Shown here: in pieces, positions 36,522-45,194 of the stretch
How positions within the stretch are numbered: the first letter of the stretch is position 1
Layout: each line of letters begins with the position of its first letter
Assembly: GCF_001443045.1 (NCBI RefSeq)
Contig: NZ_LKPJ01000012.1
Coordinates: forward strand, 69,314-133,313
Source of the DNA: Burkholderia ambifaria
GTDB taxonomy: Bacteria > Pseudomonadota > Gammaproteobacteria > Burkholderiales > Burkholderiaceae
Reading direction: 5' to 3'
Length of the DNA: 64,000 bases
Made by a program: the position numbers and the translations under genes
The notes under the pieces: model-generated
Databases searched by the model: none
Seen by the model: only the letters and a program-made list of their open reading frames with translations
Told to the model about the DNA's origin: nothing

Positions 36522-37295
36522 ATGCAAAGCAGTGCCGAAGTCTCGACGACCATGCCGTCACGCCCGTTCATCCCGTTGCATCGCGTCGAGCCTGCAGACC
36601 AGCCGAAGCGCGCCGCATCCCGCTGTTCGACGTGCGCACTGCGTACCGTCTGCATGCCGCCCGATCTTTCGCCTGACGATTTCGAGCGCGTCGACGCGAT
36701 GATCTGCACGACGCGCCACGTCCGGCGCGGCGAAACCCTGTTTCGCGCGGGCGATACGTTCAACAGCATCTATGCCGTGAGAACCGGGTCGTTCAAGACC
36801 ATCGTGATGCATCGCGACGGCGACGAGCAGATCACCGGCTTCCAGATCGTCGGCGAATCGCTCGGGCTCGACGGCGTGCACACCGGGCACCACAACGGCG
36901 ACGCGATCGCGCTCGAGGACAGCACGGTCTGCATCATCCCGTTCGGCCAGCTCGAGCAGATGTGCCGCGAAGTGCGGCCGATGCAGCACCACGTGTACCA
37001 GATGATGAGCGGCGAGATCGTGCGCGAATCCTCCCAGATGCTGTTGCTCGGCACGATGACCGCCGAGCAGCGCGTGGCCGCGTTCCTGCTGAATCTCTCG
37101 TCGCGCTTCAAGGCGCGCGGCTACTCGGCTGCCGAATTCGTGCTGCGGATGACGCGCGACGAGATCGGCGAATATCTCGGGATGAAGCTCGAAACGGTCA
37201 GCCGCATGCTGTCGAAGTTCCAGCACAAGGGGCTCGTCGCGGCGCAGGGCAAGCAGATCCGGATCGTCGATTCGGAAGGCCTCCGGCAGATCTGA
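36522..37295 (+). CDS. FNR/ANR-type oxygen-sensing transcription regulator
   Basis: 257 aa from the ATG at 36522. The four cluster ligands are present: C35, C38, C44 (C-x2-C-x5-C) and C137. The C44-C137 spacing of 93 equals that of E. coli FNR (C29-C122), so it should bind an oxygen-labile [4Fe-4S] cluster. The recognition helix MKLETVSRML supplies E224, S227 and R228, matching E209/S212/R213 of FNR that read TTGAT half-sites. It is therefore the natural reader of the boxes spread through this locus. Its own promoter has the NarL-type module rather than a good FNR box, suggesting a two-component-to-FNR relay. The symbol (fnr or anr) is left open because other copies may exist in the genome. 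Confidence 0.93.
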   Translation: MQSSAEVSTTMPSRPFIPLHRVEPADQPKRAASRCSTCALRTVCMPPDLSPDDFERVDAMICTTRHVRRGETLFRAGDTFNSIYAVRTGSFKTIVMHRDGDEQITGFQIVGESLGLDGVHTGHHNGDAIALEDSTVCIIPFGQLEQMCREVRPMQHHVYQMMSGEIVRESSQMLLLGTMTAEQRVAAFLLNLSSRFKARGYSAAEFVLRMTRDEIGEYLGMKLETVSRMLSKFQHKGLVAAQGKQIRIVDSEGLRQI

Positions 37296-37320
37296 TCGTG
37301 CCGCGGGAGCGTCGGGGCGA

Positions 37321-38310
37321 TCAGCCGCGCATGCCCAGCACGGCGGCCCCCGACACGCGCCCGCCGCGCAAGTCGTCGAGTGCGCGGTTCGCGTCGGTCA
37401 GTGCGTAGCGCACGGCCTCGACCTGCAGCGGCATCGCGGCGGCGATCCGCATGAATTCGACCGCATCGGCGCGCGTCAGGTTGGCCACCGACGCGATGCG
37501 GCGCTCGCCCCACAGCCACGCATACGGAAAGCCCGGGATGTCGCTCATGTGAATGCCGCCGCACACGACGATCCCGCCTTTGTCGACCGCGCGGAGCGCG
37601 GCCGGCACCAGTGCGCCCACCGGCGCGAAGATCAGCGCGGCATCGAGCGGCTCGGGCGGCGCTTCGTCGCTGCCGCCGGCCCATGCGGCACCCAGCGACA
37701 GCGCGAGCTGCTGCGCAACCGTATCGCCGGGCTTCGTCAACGCAAACACCTTGCGCCCTTCGCCATGCGCGACCTGCGCGACGAGATGGGCCGCCGCGCC
37801 GAAGCCGTAGATGCCGATGCGGCGCGCGTCGCCCGCCATGCGCAGGGTTCGATAGCCGATCAGGCCGGCGCACAGCAACGGCGCGGCCTCCAGATCGGAA
37901 TAGCGTTGCGGCAGATGCACGCAATAGCGATGATCGGCGACCGCGCACTCGGCATAGCCGCCGTCGATCGTATAGCCGGTGAATCGCGGGTTGTCACAGA
38001 GGTTTTCGCGGCTCGATGCGCAATACGCGCAATGCCCGCACGTCGAGCCGAGCCACGGAACGCCCACTCGGTCGCCAATGGCAAAGCCCGTCACGCCCTC
38101 ACCCAGCTGGCGCACCGTTCCGACGATCTCATGCCCCGGAATCAGCGGCAGCTTCGGCTGCGCGAGCTCGCCGTCGACCACGTGGAGATCGGTCCGGCAT
38201 ACGCCGCACGCGTGTACGTCGATCAGCAACTGGCCCGCCGCGGGCGCCGGATCCGGCACGTGCGCCTCGCGCAAATGCGGCGTCGTGCCGTCAAACATCA
38301 TCGCAAGCAT
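37321..38310 (-). CDS. Zinc-dependent alcohol dehydrogenase (AdhP/AdhA-like)
   Basis: 329 aa from the ATG at 38310, after GGGGAGG. It shows catalytic-zinc ligands in CGVCRTD and PGHEIVG, structural-zinc cysteines in CGHCAYC and ENLC, and the AdhP-type GYTIDGGYAE. The cofactor loop reads GIYGFGAAAH. It likely reoxidises NADH with acetaldehyde during oxygen limitation. It is divergent from the nitroreductase gene across an FNR-type box. Confidence 0.92.
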   Translation of the reverse strand: MLAMMFDGTTPHLREAHVPDPAPAAGQLLIDVHACGVCRTDLHVVDGELAQPKLPLIPGHEIVGTVRQLGEGVTGFAIGDRVGVPWLGSTCGHCAYCASSRENLCDNPRFTGYTIDGGYAECAVADHRYCVHLPQRYSDLEAAPLLCAGLIGYRTLRMAGDARRIGIYGFGAAAHLVAQVAHGEGRKVFALTKPGDTVAQQLALSLGAAWAGGSDEAPPEPLDAALIFAPVGALVPAALRAVDKGGIVVCGGIHMSDIPGFPYAWLWGERRIASVANLTRADAVEFMRIAAAMPLQVEAVRYALTDANRALDDLRGGRVSGAAVLGMRG

Positions 38311-38398
38311 GCTCGCCTCCCCGCGCGATCGCTGTCGCGCGCTTCGCTTCCAGGGCTGATCGTCGCGCATGGCGCGCGCACCGCCCGGTGACGCGCGC

Positions 38399-38412
38399 TT
38401 GATGTGGGTCAA
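38399..38412. promoter_or_regulatory. FNR-type box (TTGAT-N4-GTCAA) between the dehydrogenase and nitroreductase genes
   Basis: The sequence TTGATgtggGTCAA is centred 95 bp from the dehydrogenase start and 78 bp from the nitroreductase start. Confidence 0.68.
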
Positions 38413-38483
38413 CGGCCGCCGGACGGTTGCTGACACGATGAAGTGGCGTGACGCCGCCAGCGCGGCGACCTGGAGACGATCAA

Positions 38484-39491
38484 ATGATATCCGTTCCCCC
38501 ACTTGCCGCAAGCGCCCATCCCGGCCTTCACCTGAGGTCGCTGCTGGGCTATGCGGTGCTGGCTCCGTCCAGCCACAATTCCCAGCCGTGGCGCTTCCTC
38601 GTCAACGGCACCACGATTTCGGTCTGTGCGGACCGCGTTCGCGCGTTGCCCGTGGTCGATCCGTTCGATCGCGAGCTAATCATCAGCTGCGGGGCGGCGT
38701 TGCTCAATCTGCGTGTCGCGCTCAATCATGCCGGGCTCGCCCACACGATCAGCACGTTTCCGTCCGAAGTCGACCCCGATCTCCTTGCACTCGTCCGGGT
38801 TTGCGACGACGGCTATTCCGACGCGTCCCTCGGTGCGCTGTTCGATGCGATTCCGGAGCGCGTCACGACGCGCGCGCCGTTCGAATCGAGCCCCGTGCCC
38901 GAAGACCTCCAGCGCGAGCTGATCGCGGCCGGCGTCGCGGAAGGTGCCGACATCGCGTGCGTCGACTCGATCGCGCACCGCGCACGCGTCGCGGAGCTCG
39001 TTGCGGAGGCGGATCGTCAGCAGTTCGCCGACCCGCGCTTCCGGCGCGAGCTGGCGAGCTGGATCGATCCGCGCCGGCACGACGACGGCATGCCGGCATT
39101 CGCGGCCGGCGTGCCGGCGTTGCTCGATTTCGCGGCGCCGGTCGTGACGACGGCGGTACGGACCTTCGATCTCGGCAACGGGCTCGCCGCGCTGCATCAT
39201 CAGCTAGTCGGCGCATCGCCGTTGATCGTATGCATCGCGACCGTGCGCGACGATCGCGAAGCGTGGCTCGCCACCGGCCAGGCGCTGGAGCGGATCCTGC
39301 TCGTCGCGACGCGCGCGGGCTATACGGCGTCGTACCTGAACCAGCCGATCGAGACGGCCGGGCTACGCGCCCACCTGTGCCACATGCTCGGGCTGCGCGG
39401 CGAGCCGCAGTTGCTGCTGCGCGTCGGGCGCGGCCCGCACACGCCGCATTCGCCGCGTCGCCCGCTCGACGAAGTGATCTCCTTCTCCTGA
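38484..39491 (+). CDS. Acg-family nitroreductase-like protein
   Basis: 335 aa from the ATG at 38484 (GGAG site). The FMN-type segment LAPSSHNSQPWRF near residue 30, the mid-protein ERVTTRAPFESSPVP and the late SYLNQPIETAGLR are characteristic of the Acg subfamily. Those proteins are long nitroreductase relatives that may bind or store flavin rather than reduce nitro compounds. Acg (Rv2032) and relatives are signature members of the M. tuberculosis DosR regulon. It is followed after 19 bp by a cytochrome c gene. Confidence 0.87.
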   Translation: MISVPPLAASAHPGLHLRSLLGYAVLAPSSHNSQPWRFLVNGTTISVCADRVRALPVVDPFDRELIISCGAALLNLRVALNHAGLAHTISTFPSEVDPDLLALVRVCDDGYSDASLGALFDAIPERVTTRAPFESSPVPEDLQRELIAAGVAEGADIACVDSIAHRARVAELVAEADRQQFADPRFRRELASWIDPRRHDDGMPAFAAGVPALLDFAAPVVTTAVRTFDLGNGLAALHHQLVGASPLIVCIATVRDDREAWLATGQALERILLVATRAGYTASYLNQPIETAGLRAHLCHMLGLRGEPQLLLRVGRGPHTPHSPRRPLDEVISFS

Positions 39492-39510
39492 TCTCGACAA
39501 GGAAACGAAC

Positions 39511-39858
39511 ATGAGCATCCTGCGTTGCGCCGCCGCCTTCTGCACGATGACCGCGATGGCCGCGATGGCCGGCATGGCCGCCGCGCAGACGGCCGTGCCC
39601 GAGCCGACCGACCTCGTCAACGCGCAGCACTGCATGTTCTGCCATACGAGCGACATGACGTTCCTCGGGCCGTCATTCCACGAGATTGCGCAACGGTATC
39701 GCGGCGATCCGAATGCCGGCGCGGAACTGGAGCGCAAGCTGCGCGTCGGCGGGCGCGTGCACTGGGGCGACACGCCGATGCCGTCGGCGATCGATCGCGG
39801 CGGGCCGCTGTCCCCCGACGACGCGCATCAGCTCGTGCAATGGGTGTTGAGCCAGTGA
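39511..39858 (+). CDS. Small periplasmic cytochrome c
   Basis: 115 aa with a signal peptide (cleavage after MAGMAAAQ). The single haem site CMFCH is at about residue 41, and the likely axial Met lies in DTPMPSA. This is the class I c5/c551 size range, a periplasmic electron carrier. AAGGAAA precedes the start. The gene probably forms an operon with the nitroreductase gene. Confidence 0.92.
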   Translation: MSILRCAAAFCTMTAMAAMAGMAAAQTAVPEPTDLVNAQHCMFCHTSDMTFLGPSFHEIAQRYRGDPNAGAELERKLRVGGRVHWGDTPMPSAIDRGGPLSPDDAHQLVQWVLSQ

Positions 39859-39880
39859 GCCGCGCGCGTCCCGTCCATTC

Positions 39881-40885
39881 ATGTCGACCCTGACCAAACG
39901 CGTGCCCGCCGGCACGGCGCGAGACGTCGCGACGATCGCGAAGGCGCGCGGCAAACGGCCCGCCACGCGGCCGGATGCCATCGTCGGCAACGACGGTAGC
40001 CGACGCATCCCGCGTCGCACGCGACGCGTCGCCAAAAAACCAACCTGCTCGACTGCCGATGAGGATGCGGCGCTGCTGCGGCGCGCGGGCATGCGAGGCA
40101 TCCGGCTGCAACTCGACTACTGGAAAGCCGAAGAGCGCCTGCAGAACGAACGCATCGGCCATGCGGTCGTGATCTACGGCAGCACGCGCATCGTTGCGCC
40201 GTCCGTCGCGAATGCGCGGCTGGACGAAGCGAATCGCCTGCTCGCCGAGCGCCCGCACGACGCGGGCCGGCGCCGCGCCGTCGCGGCCGCCAGCCGGCTC
40301 GTCGAGCACAGCGGGTATTACCGGGTCGCGCGCGAATTCGGGCGCATCGTCGCGCATGCCGACCGCTGCACGCGCACCGCGCGGCTCGCGATCGTGACGG
40401 GCGGCGGCCCCGGCATCATGGAAGCCGCCAACCGCGGCGCCTACGAGCGCGGCGCACCGAGCATCGGCTTCAATATCGAGCTGCCGCGCGAACAGGCGCC
40501 GAATCCGTACCTCACGCCCGATCTCTGCTTCCGGTTTCACTACTTTGCGATCCGCAAGCTGCACCTGCTCGAGCGCGCGAAGGCGGCCGTCTTTTTCCCC
40601 GGCGGCTACGGCACGTTCGACGAGCTGTTCGAGGTGCTGACGCTGCTGCAGACGCGCAAGATCGCGCCGTTGCCGGTCATCCTCGTCGGCGAGGCGTACT
40701 GGCGCCGCGCGGTCGACCTGGCGTTTCTCGCGGACGAAGGGATGATCGACCGCCGCGACCTGGAGCTGTTCACGTATTGCGAATCCGCCGCGCAGATCTG
40801 GCACGCGATCGGAAGCTGGTATGCGCAGCGTCGCGAACGCATGCCGGCACGCTGCGATCCTGCTTCGAAGCGTCGCGCCGTGTAG
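39881..40885 (+). CDS. LOG-family protein (nucleotide 5'-monophosphate phosphoribohydrolase type)
   Basis: 334 aa. An Arg/Lys-rich N-terminal extension of ~65 residues is followed by the Rossmann-like LOG domain: VIYGSTRI, TGGGPGIMEAANRGA and the family motif PGGYGTFDELFE. LOG proteins, often annotated as lysine decarboxylases, cleave nucleoside monophosphates to base and ribose phosphate. No clear ribosome site is seen at 39881; a start further in is possible. It lies 22 bp after the cytochrome gene. The basic extension may bind nucleic acid. Confidence 0.85.
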   Translation: MSTLTKRVPAGTARDVATIAKARGKRPATRPDAIVGNDGSRRIPRRTRRVAKKPTCSTADEDAALLRRAGMRGIRLQLDYWKAEERLQNERIGHAVVIYGSTRIVAPSVANARLDEANRLLAERPHDAGRRRAVAAASRLVEHSGYYRVAREFGRIVAHADRCTRTARLAIVTGGGPGIMEAANRGAYERGAPSIGFNIELPREQAPNPYLTPDLCFRFHYFAIRKLHLLERAKAAVFFPGGYGTFDELFEVLTLLQTRKIAPLPVILVGEAYWRRAVDLAFLADEGMIDRRDLELFTYCESAAQIWHAIGSWYAQRRERMPARCDPASKRRAV

Positions 40886-40968
40886 GAATCCGCCGACGGC
40901 ATCTGCACGATTCCTACCGCAGCTTCGGGCAAGGCTGATTGAATCGCCCCGTGACGGCGACGATACTG
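40881..40968 (+). promoter_or_regulatory. Shared promoter module, copy 2 (upstream of a small unknown gene)
   Basis: TGTAGGAATCC at 40881 overlaps the end of the LOG gene. CCTACCGCA-GCTTC follows at 40913, GGCTGATT at 40933 and ATACTG at 40963. Every block keeps the offset seen in the copy at 36240. A near-palindromic pair (TGTAGGAATC / GATTCCTACC) makes a dimer-binding site likely. The module sits 56 bp before the start of the 71-aa protein. Confidence 0.6.
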
Positions 40969-41023
40969 AAATCACCAAGAACGGTTGCACGACCAACCGA
41001 TCGCAGGCACGAGGAGAGACGTC

Positions 41024-41239
41024 ATGTCACACGCCAGCTACCGCACCGACCCGGACGATCCGTCCGGCGCAGCCACACTCGACACGCAGGCACTCGTCGC
41101 ACTCGCTCGCGACGCCGGCATGCTCGTGATACTCGACGGCCAGATCGGGCGCGAGCGGTACGAAAGCGTGACGGGATCGATCGCCACGCTGGCCCGCTTC
41201 GCCCAGGCGCTGCAGTTGTCGGTGCTCAAGGCCGCGTGA
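41024..41239 (+). CDS. Small protein of unknown function
   Basis: 71 aa from the ATG at 41024, with an AGGAGA site. It has an acidic N-terminus (YRTDPDDPSG) and a helical C-terminal half (SIATLARFAQALQLSVLKAA). No family is recognised, and there is no signal peptide or membrane segment. It is the first gene downstream of the second copy of the shared promoter module. It is thus a probable direct member of the two-component regulon and the best unknown candidate for a low-oxygen effector. Confidence 0.7.
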   Translation: MSHASYRTDPDDPSGAATLDTQALVALARDAGMLVILDGQIGRERYESVTGSIATLARFAQALQLSVLKAA

Positions 41240-41402
41240 CGCCGAGTGTGGCCGTGCCGCGACGCGGCGGCAGGCTCCGCTCGACGGCATCGGCCACGGC
41301 GTCTGACGCGATGGTCACGCGCGTACCGTCGTCCCGTACGTCTGTCGACACCGGCTGCATCCATATGAACGCGCGCTGGCCGGAGCGCGTCCTGCCTTTC
41401 AC
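41226..41402 (-). CDS. Possible small protein of unknown function
   Basis: 58 aa from a GTG at 41402 with GGGAG eight bases upstream. The product (RAFIWMQPVSTDVRDDGTR, then a helix ending VERSLPPRRG) has protein-like composition. It overlaps the end of the previous + gene by 14 bp and is divergent from the SulP gene. There are no homologues I can name; a chance frame is possible. Confidence 0.4.
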   Translation of the reverse strand: MKGRTRSGQRAFIWMQPVSTDVRDDGTRVTIASDAVADAVERSLPPRRGTATLGVTRP

Positions 41403-41428
41403 CCGGATTGCTCCCGGATGAGACTGCG

Positions 41429-43186
41429 ATGAACCGGCCCCTTTCCGGACGGATCGCCCGCATGCTGCCGGGCGTCGCGCTGCTCGTGAACTACCGGCGT
41501 GCGTGGCTTTCGCGCGACCTGTACGCGGGGATCGCACTGTCCGCCGTACTGGTGCCGGTCGGCATGAGCTACGCGCAGGCGGCCGGGCTGCCCGCCATCA
41601 CCGGGCTCTATGCGTCGATCGCCGCATTGCTCGCCTATGCCCTGCTCGGCCCGAGCCGGATCCTCGTCCTCGGTCCGGATTCCGCGCTCGCGGCACTGAT
41701 CGCGGGCGCCATCGCGCCGCTCGCCGACCACGACCCGCAGCGCGCGATCGCGCTGTCCGGCGCGCTGGCGCTGTCGGCCGGCACGCTCTGCATCCTGCTC
41801 GGTGCGCTCGGCCTCGGCTTCGTCACCGATCTGCTGTCGCGCCCGATCCAGTACGGATACCTGAACGGCATCGCGATCGCGCTCGCGCTCGGGCGGCTGC
41901 CCGAGCTGCTCGGCATGCCGGTATCGGGCGGCGATGTGTTTTCCAGCGTGCCACGCATCGTGCATGCGCTCGTCGACGGCCGTTTTTCCGTCGATGCCAG
42001 CCTGCTCGGCGTCGCCGTGCTGGCGGCCATCTTCCTGATGCAACGCGCGATGCCGCGCCGGCCCGGCGTATTGATCGCCGTGCTGGCGGCTACGCTCGTC
42101 GCTCGCCTCGCGCCTTTGCACGGCATCGCGACGGTCGGCGCGTTGCCGGCCGGCATGCCTGCCCCGCATCTTCCGGTCGTCTCGCTCGCCGACGTGAGCG
42201 CGCTCGCGTCCGGCGCGATCGCCGTCGCGCTGGTGTCGTTCGCCGACATCAGCATGCTGTCGCGCGCGCTGTCCGCACGGGCGGGCGATACGCCTGAGCG
42301 CAACCAGGAACTGATCGCACTGGGCGCGGCCAATCTGCTGGCCGGCGTGACGCAAGGCTGCGCGGTCAGCAGCAGCGCGTCGCGCACGCCGGTCGCGATT
42401 GCCGCCGGCGCGCAAAGCCAGGTCACGAATCTCGTCGCGGCCGCGTGCATCGCCATACTGCTCATTGCCGCGCCGGCGCTGCTGACGTTCGTTCCGCGCA
42501 CGGCGCTGGCCGCGGTCGTGATCTACGCGGCGTTCGGCATCGCCGACGTCCGCAGCGTCGTGCGGCTGTACCGGATGCGCCGCGGCGAATGCCTGATTTC
42601 GGTGCTGTGCTTCGCCGGCGTGATCGGCCTGGGGGTCGTGCCCGGCATCCTGCTCGCCAGCGCATTGTCGCTGCTGTCGTTCGTGTGGCGGGCCTGGCAT
42701 CCGTACGACGCGGTGCTGGGCCGGCTGGCGGGCGTGCGCGGCTATCACGACATCGCGCGGCATCCGGACGCGGCGCAAACGCCCGGGCTCGTGCTGTTCC
42801 GCTGGGATGCGCCGCTCTTCTATGCGAACGTCGAGATCTTCTGCGAGCATCTGCACGCCGCGATCGCGCGATCGGCGAGCCCGGTCACGCGCATCGTGGT
42901 CGCCGCCGAGCCCGTCACCGACATCGACGTGAGCGCCGCGGATCGGCTCGTGGCGCTGCACGACGAACTCGGGGAGCGCGGCATCGCCATGAATTTCGCG
43001 GAAATGAAGGGGCCGGTGAAGGATCGCCTGCGCGCTTACGGCCTGTTCGACGTGTTCGGCGCCGCCAGTTTCTTTCCGACCGTGACCGATGCGGTCGCCC
43101 GTCACGTTCGACGGCCGGGACGGCATGCGCGTACCTGCAAGAGAAAGCGTGCGTCGCGCCGGCGCGTCTCGCGCAAGACGCGGTAG
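41429..43186 (+). CDS. SulP-family anion transporter
   Basis: 585 aa. It has about 10-12 hydrophobic segments, the SulP signature region VGMSYAQAAGLPAITGLYASI, and PDSALAALIAG. A C-terminal STAS domain spans about residues 440-560 (LVLFRWDAPLFYANVEIFCEHL). The family moves sulfate, bicarbonate or dicarboxylates across the inner membrane. A SulP transporter would fit a locus with acetate metabolism and pH stress, but the substrate cannot be read from sequence. Confidence 0.92.
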   Translation: MNRPLSGRIARMLPGVALLVNYRRAWLSRDLYAGIALSAVLVPVGMSYAQAAGLPAITGLYASIAALLAYALLGPSRILVLGPDSALAALIAGAIAPLADHDPQRAIALSGALALSAGTLCILLGALGLGFVTDLLSRPIQYGYLNGIAIALALGRLPELLGMPVSGGDVFSSVPRIVHALVDGRFSVDASLLGVAVLAAIFLMQRAMPRRPGVLIAVLAATLVARLAPLHGIATVGALPAGMPAPHLPVVSLADVSALASGAIAVALVSFADISMLSRALSARAGDTPERNQELIALGAANLLAGVTQGCAVSSSASRTPVAIAAGAQSQVTNLVAAACIAILLIAAPALLTFVPRTALAAVVIYAAFGIADVRSVVRLYRMRRGECLISVLCFAGVIGLGVVPGILLASALSLLSFVWRAWHPYDAVLGRLAGVRGYHDIARHPDAAQTPGLVLFRWDAPLFYANVEIFCEHLHAAIARSASPVTRIVVAAEPVTDIDVSAADRLVALHDELGERGIAMNFAEMKGPVKDRLRAYGLFDVFGAASFFPTVTDAVARHVRRPGRHARTCKRKRASRRRVSRKTR

Positions 43187-43278
43187 ACCACCGGCGCACG
43201 AATCGATGCGACAGCCGCCGCATCGCTCGACGGAACCGACACCGTCGTCGACGCGACCGGCCCGCGGCACCCTTCGGT

Positions 43279-43518
43279 TCAGACCGTAAAGGTGTTCGAC
43301 TTCTTCATCTCGATCCACGTCATCCCGACGCGCAGCCCGTCGATCGCGGCTTCGCGCTCGGTTGCATGGGTTCTGCTGTGCGCGAACGTCCGCTCGCATG
43401 CGCCGTCCGGCGACTTGAGCGTCACGTGGATCCGGCAGCGGAAGCCGCCCGCTTCGGCCGCGACCGTCTCGATCGAGACCGACCAGTCCGCTTCGTGAAG
43501 TTCGCCCGAAAGTGTCAT
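43279..43518 (-). CDS. Small conserved-looking protein of unknown function
   Basis: 79 aa from the ATG at 43518, after GGAGGGG. The pattern VSIETVAAEAGGFRCRIHV then FAHSRTHATEREAAIDGLR suggests a small alpha/beta fold of the kind seen in dsRNA-like or DUF stress proteins. No family is recognised. It follows the BON gene (55-bp gap) and is co-oriented with BON and Hsp20. Confidence 0.7.
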   Translation of the reverse strand: MTLSGELHEADWSVSIETVAAEAGGFRCRIHVTLKSPDGACERTFAHSRTHATEREAAIDGLRVGMTWIEMKKSNTFTV

Positions 43519-43573
43519 GTGACTCCCCTCCTGGAGCCCCGCGGGCGGCCCATCCATCTGCCGCCTGCCGGAT

Positions 43574-44224
43574 TCACTCGACCACCAGGTCGTCGACGAC
43601 CGCGCGCACGCCGCGCGCCGACCACGCCGCACCGCGCACGGCCTTGCGCTCGGAAAACGAGCCGACCTTGCCGGACAGCCGCACGGTGCCGTCGTGCACG
43701 TCGATCGCGATGTGCTTCGCCTCGCGCTCCGCGTGACGCATGATCGCGCGCTTGATGTTGCCGCCGATGTCGTCCGCGCCGACCGACCCCTGTACCGCGA
43801 TGTGATCGGTCACGCCCGTCACGCTGCGCATCTGCGAGATCGAGCGCACGGCCAGGTGGCTCTGGTACGCCCAGTCGACCTTGCCTGACAGCGTGATCCA
43901 GCCGCGTTCGACCTGCACCTTGACCGCATCGTCATGCAGGCCGACCGTCCAGTGCAGGACCGAACGCACCGCTTTCGCGATGTCCTCGTCGGTATGCACG
44001 TCGTCGTCCGGCAGATGCACGGTCATGTCGACGACGAGCGCCTTGACGCCCGCCACGCGGTTCGCCGCGCGCTCGATCGCCAGCTTCTCCGCATAGCTCG
44101 GCGGGTGCCCCGAAAGCGTCACGATCCGGTCGGCCACTTCGATACCGATACGCGTCGCATCGATCGACGGGTCGGATTCAAGTTCATCCTGAACGTCCTG
44201 CTTCAACTGCTTGTCGGTTTTCAT
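43574..44224 (-). CDS. BON-domain protein with three BON repeats
   Basis: 216 aa from the ATG at 44224 (AGGAG). Three BON modules are visible (RIVTLSGHPPS, WITLSGKVDW, TVRLSGKVGS). It has the same plan as the protein at 6708, including the KTDKQLKQDVQDEL-like opening, so the two are paralogues at opposite ends of the locus. No signal peptide. It is 48 bp downstream of hsp20. Confidence 0.9.
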   Translation of the reverse strand: MKTDKQLKQDVQDELESDPSIDATRIGIEVADRIVTLSGHPPSYAEKLAIERAANRVAGVKALVVDMTVHLPDDDVHTDEDIAKAVRSVLHWTVGLHDDAVKVQVERGWITLSGKVDWAYQSHLAVRSISQMRSVTGVTDHIAVQGSVGADDIGGNIKRAIMRHAEREAKHIAIDVHDGTVRLSGKVGSFSERKAVRGAAWSARGVRAVVDDLVVE

Positions 44225-44272
44225 CGTCTGCTCTCCTGTGAGCCGCGGCATGCCTGTTCGCCCGTCGTCCGA

Positions 44273-44707
44273 TCAGCTGATCGTGAGCTTCTTCTGCCCG
44301 ACCGGCGCCTTCTTCGGCAGCGTCAGCGACAGCACACCGTCCTGATACGTCGCCGTCGCGTTCGCCTCGTCGATTTCCGCGGAAAGCGAGAACGACCGGC
44401 TGATCGCGCCGCTGTAGCGCTCGCGCCGAATCACGCGCTCGCCGTCCTTCTGCTCGTTGTTGCGCTCGATCTTCGCGTTGATCGATACGGTGCCGCCCTT
44501 CACTTCGACATCGATGTCCTCCTTCGCGACGCCGGGCAGCTCCGCGTTGACCTTGTAGGCGTCGTCGCTTTCCGTCACGTCGATCTTCATCGACGCCAGA
44601 TCGGGTTCGCCTGCAAGCGTCATGCCGCGCAGCGGCCTGAACAGCCCCTGGAACAGGTCGGAAACGGGTTCCATCGAAAACGGATCGTAACGCGTCATGT
44701 TGCTCAT
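44273..44707 (-). CDS. Hsp20 / alpha-crystallin small heat-shock chaperone
   Basis: 144 aa from the ATG at 44707 (AAGGAG). The alpha-crystallin domain spans ~40-130, with AELPGVAKEDIDVEV, the SFSLSAEID strand and GVLSLTLPKK near the end. It holds unfolding proteins in solution without ATP. It leads the hsp20 - BON - small protein group and has an FNR-type box about 157 bp upstream. The DosR regulon likewise includes an Hsp20 (HspX). Confidence 0.94.
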   Translation of the reverse strand: MSNMTRYDPFSMEPVSDLFQGLFRPLRGMTLAGEPDLASMKIDVTESDDAYKVNAELPGVAKEDIDVEVKGGTVSINAKIERNNEQKDGERVIRRERYSGAISRSFSLSAEIDEANATATYQDGVLSLTLPKKAPVGQKKLTIS

Positions 44708-44857
44708 GGTTCGTACTCCTTCAGCAGTTGACGTTCGGCCGCCGCCTTCGCCCCGACGACGACGGACGCGATGAAGATCGGAGGCGCGGCACCACGTGCC
44801 GCGCAAGGGACGAGTGACCTTTCGGAGTCCAGCGTACCCGTGTGCACCGGCACGCGC

Positions 44858-44871
44858 TTGATGCGTGTCAA
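44858..44871. promoter_or_regulatory. FNR-type box (TTGAT-N4-GTCAA) upstream of hsp20
   Basis: The sequence TTGATgcgtGTCAA is centred about 157 bp before the hsp20 start, just outside the end of the DUF1488 gene. Confidence 0.65.
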
Positions 44872-44884
44872 GGGCGACGGGCGC

Positions 44885-45160
44885 TCACGTGCAGAACCGG
44901 AAATAGCCGCTGTGAAGCAGGATCGGCCGTCCGCCGACTTCCTCGAGCAGGCAGCGCGCCGCACGTTCGATGGCGGGACGATGACGCGCAAAGGCGTCGA
45001 CGAGGTCCCGCTCGCGAGGCGACGCCGCGCGGAAGTGATCTTCCAGCGCTTCCGCGGTGATCGCGCAGCGCACGCGCTGACCTTCGACGAGCGCCGGAAA
45101 GCTCAACGCGGGATCGAGGCCGTAATACGTCGGGTGTTCGGAAGGAAACGAGATTTGCAT
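44885..45160 (-). CDS. DUF1488-like small protein
   Basis: 91 aa from the ATG at 45160. YYGLDPALSFPALVEGQRV, CAITAEALEDHF and the end segment RPAIERAARCLLEE match the DUF1488 family of small cytoplasmic proteins, whose function is unknown. It lies 34 bp after a Usp gene in the same orientation and is probably co-transcribed with it. Confidence 0.75.
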   Translation of the reverse strand: MQISFPSEHPTYYGLDPALSFPALVEGQRVRCAITAEALEDHFRAASPRERDLVDAFARHRPAIERAARCLLEEVGGRPILLHSGYFRFCT

Positions 45161-45194
45161 GATGATCACCTGGGCAGGTGGCGCGGCAGCGACA

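Noticed and set aside
41399..43399. 666-codon minus-strand frame across the SulP gene
   Set aside because: Low-complexity Arg/Gln/Glu/Asp-rich translation; the + strand has a complete transporter with STAS domain.
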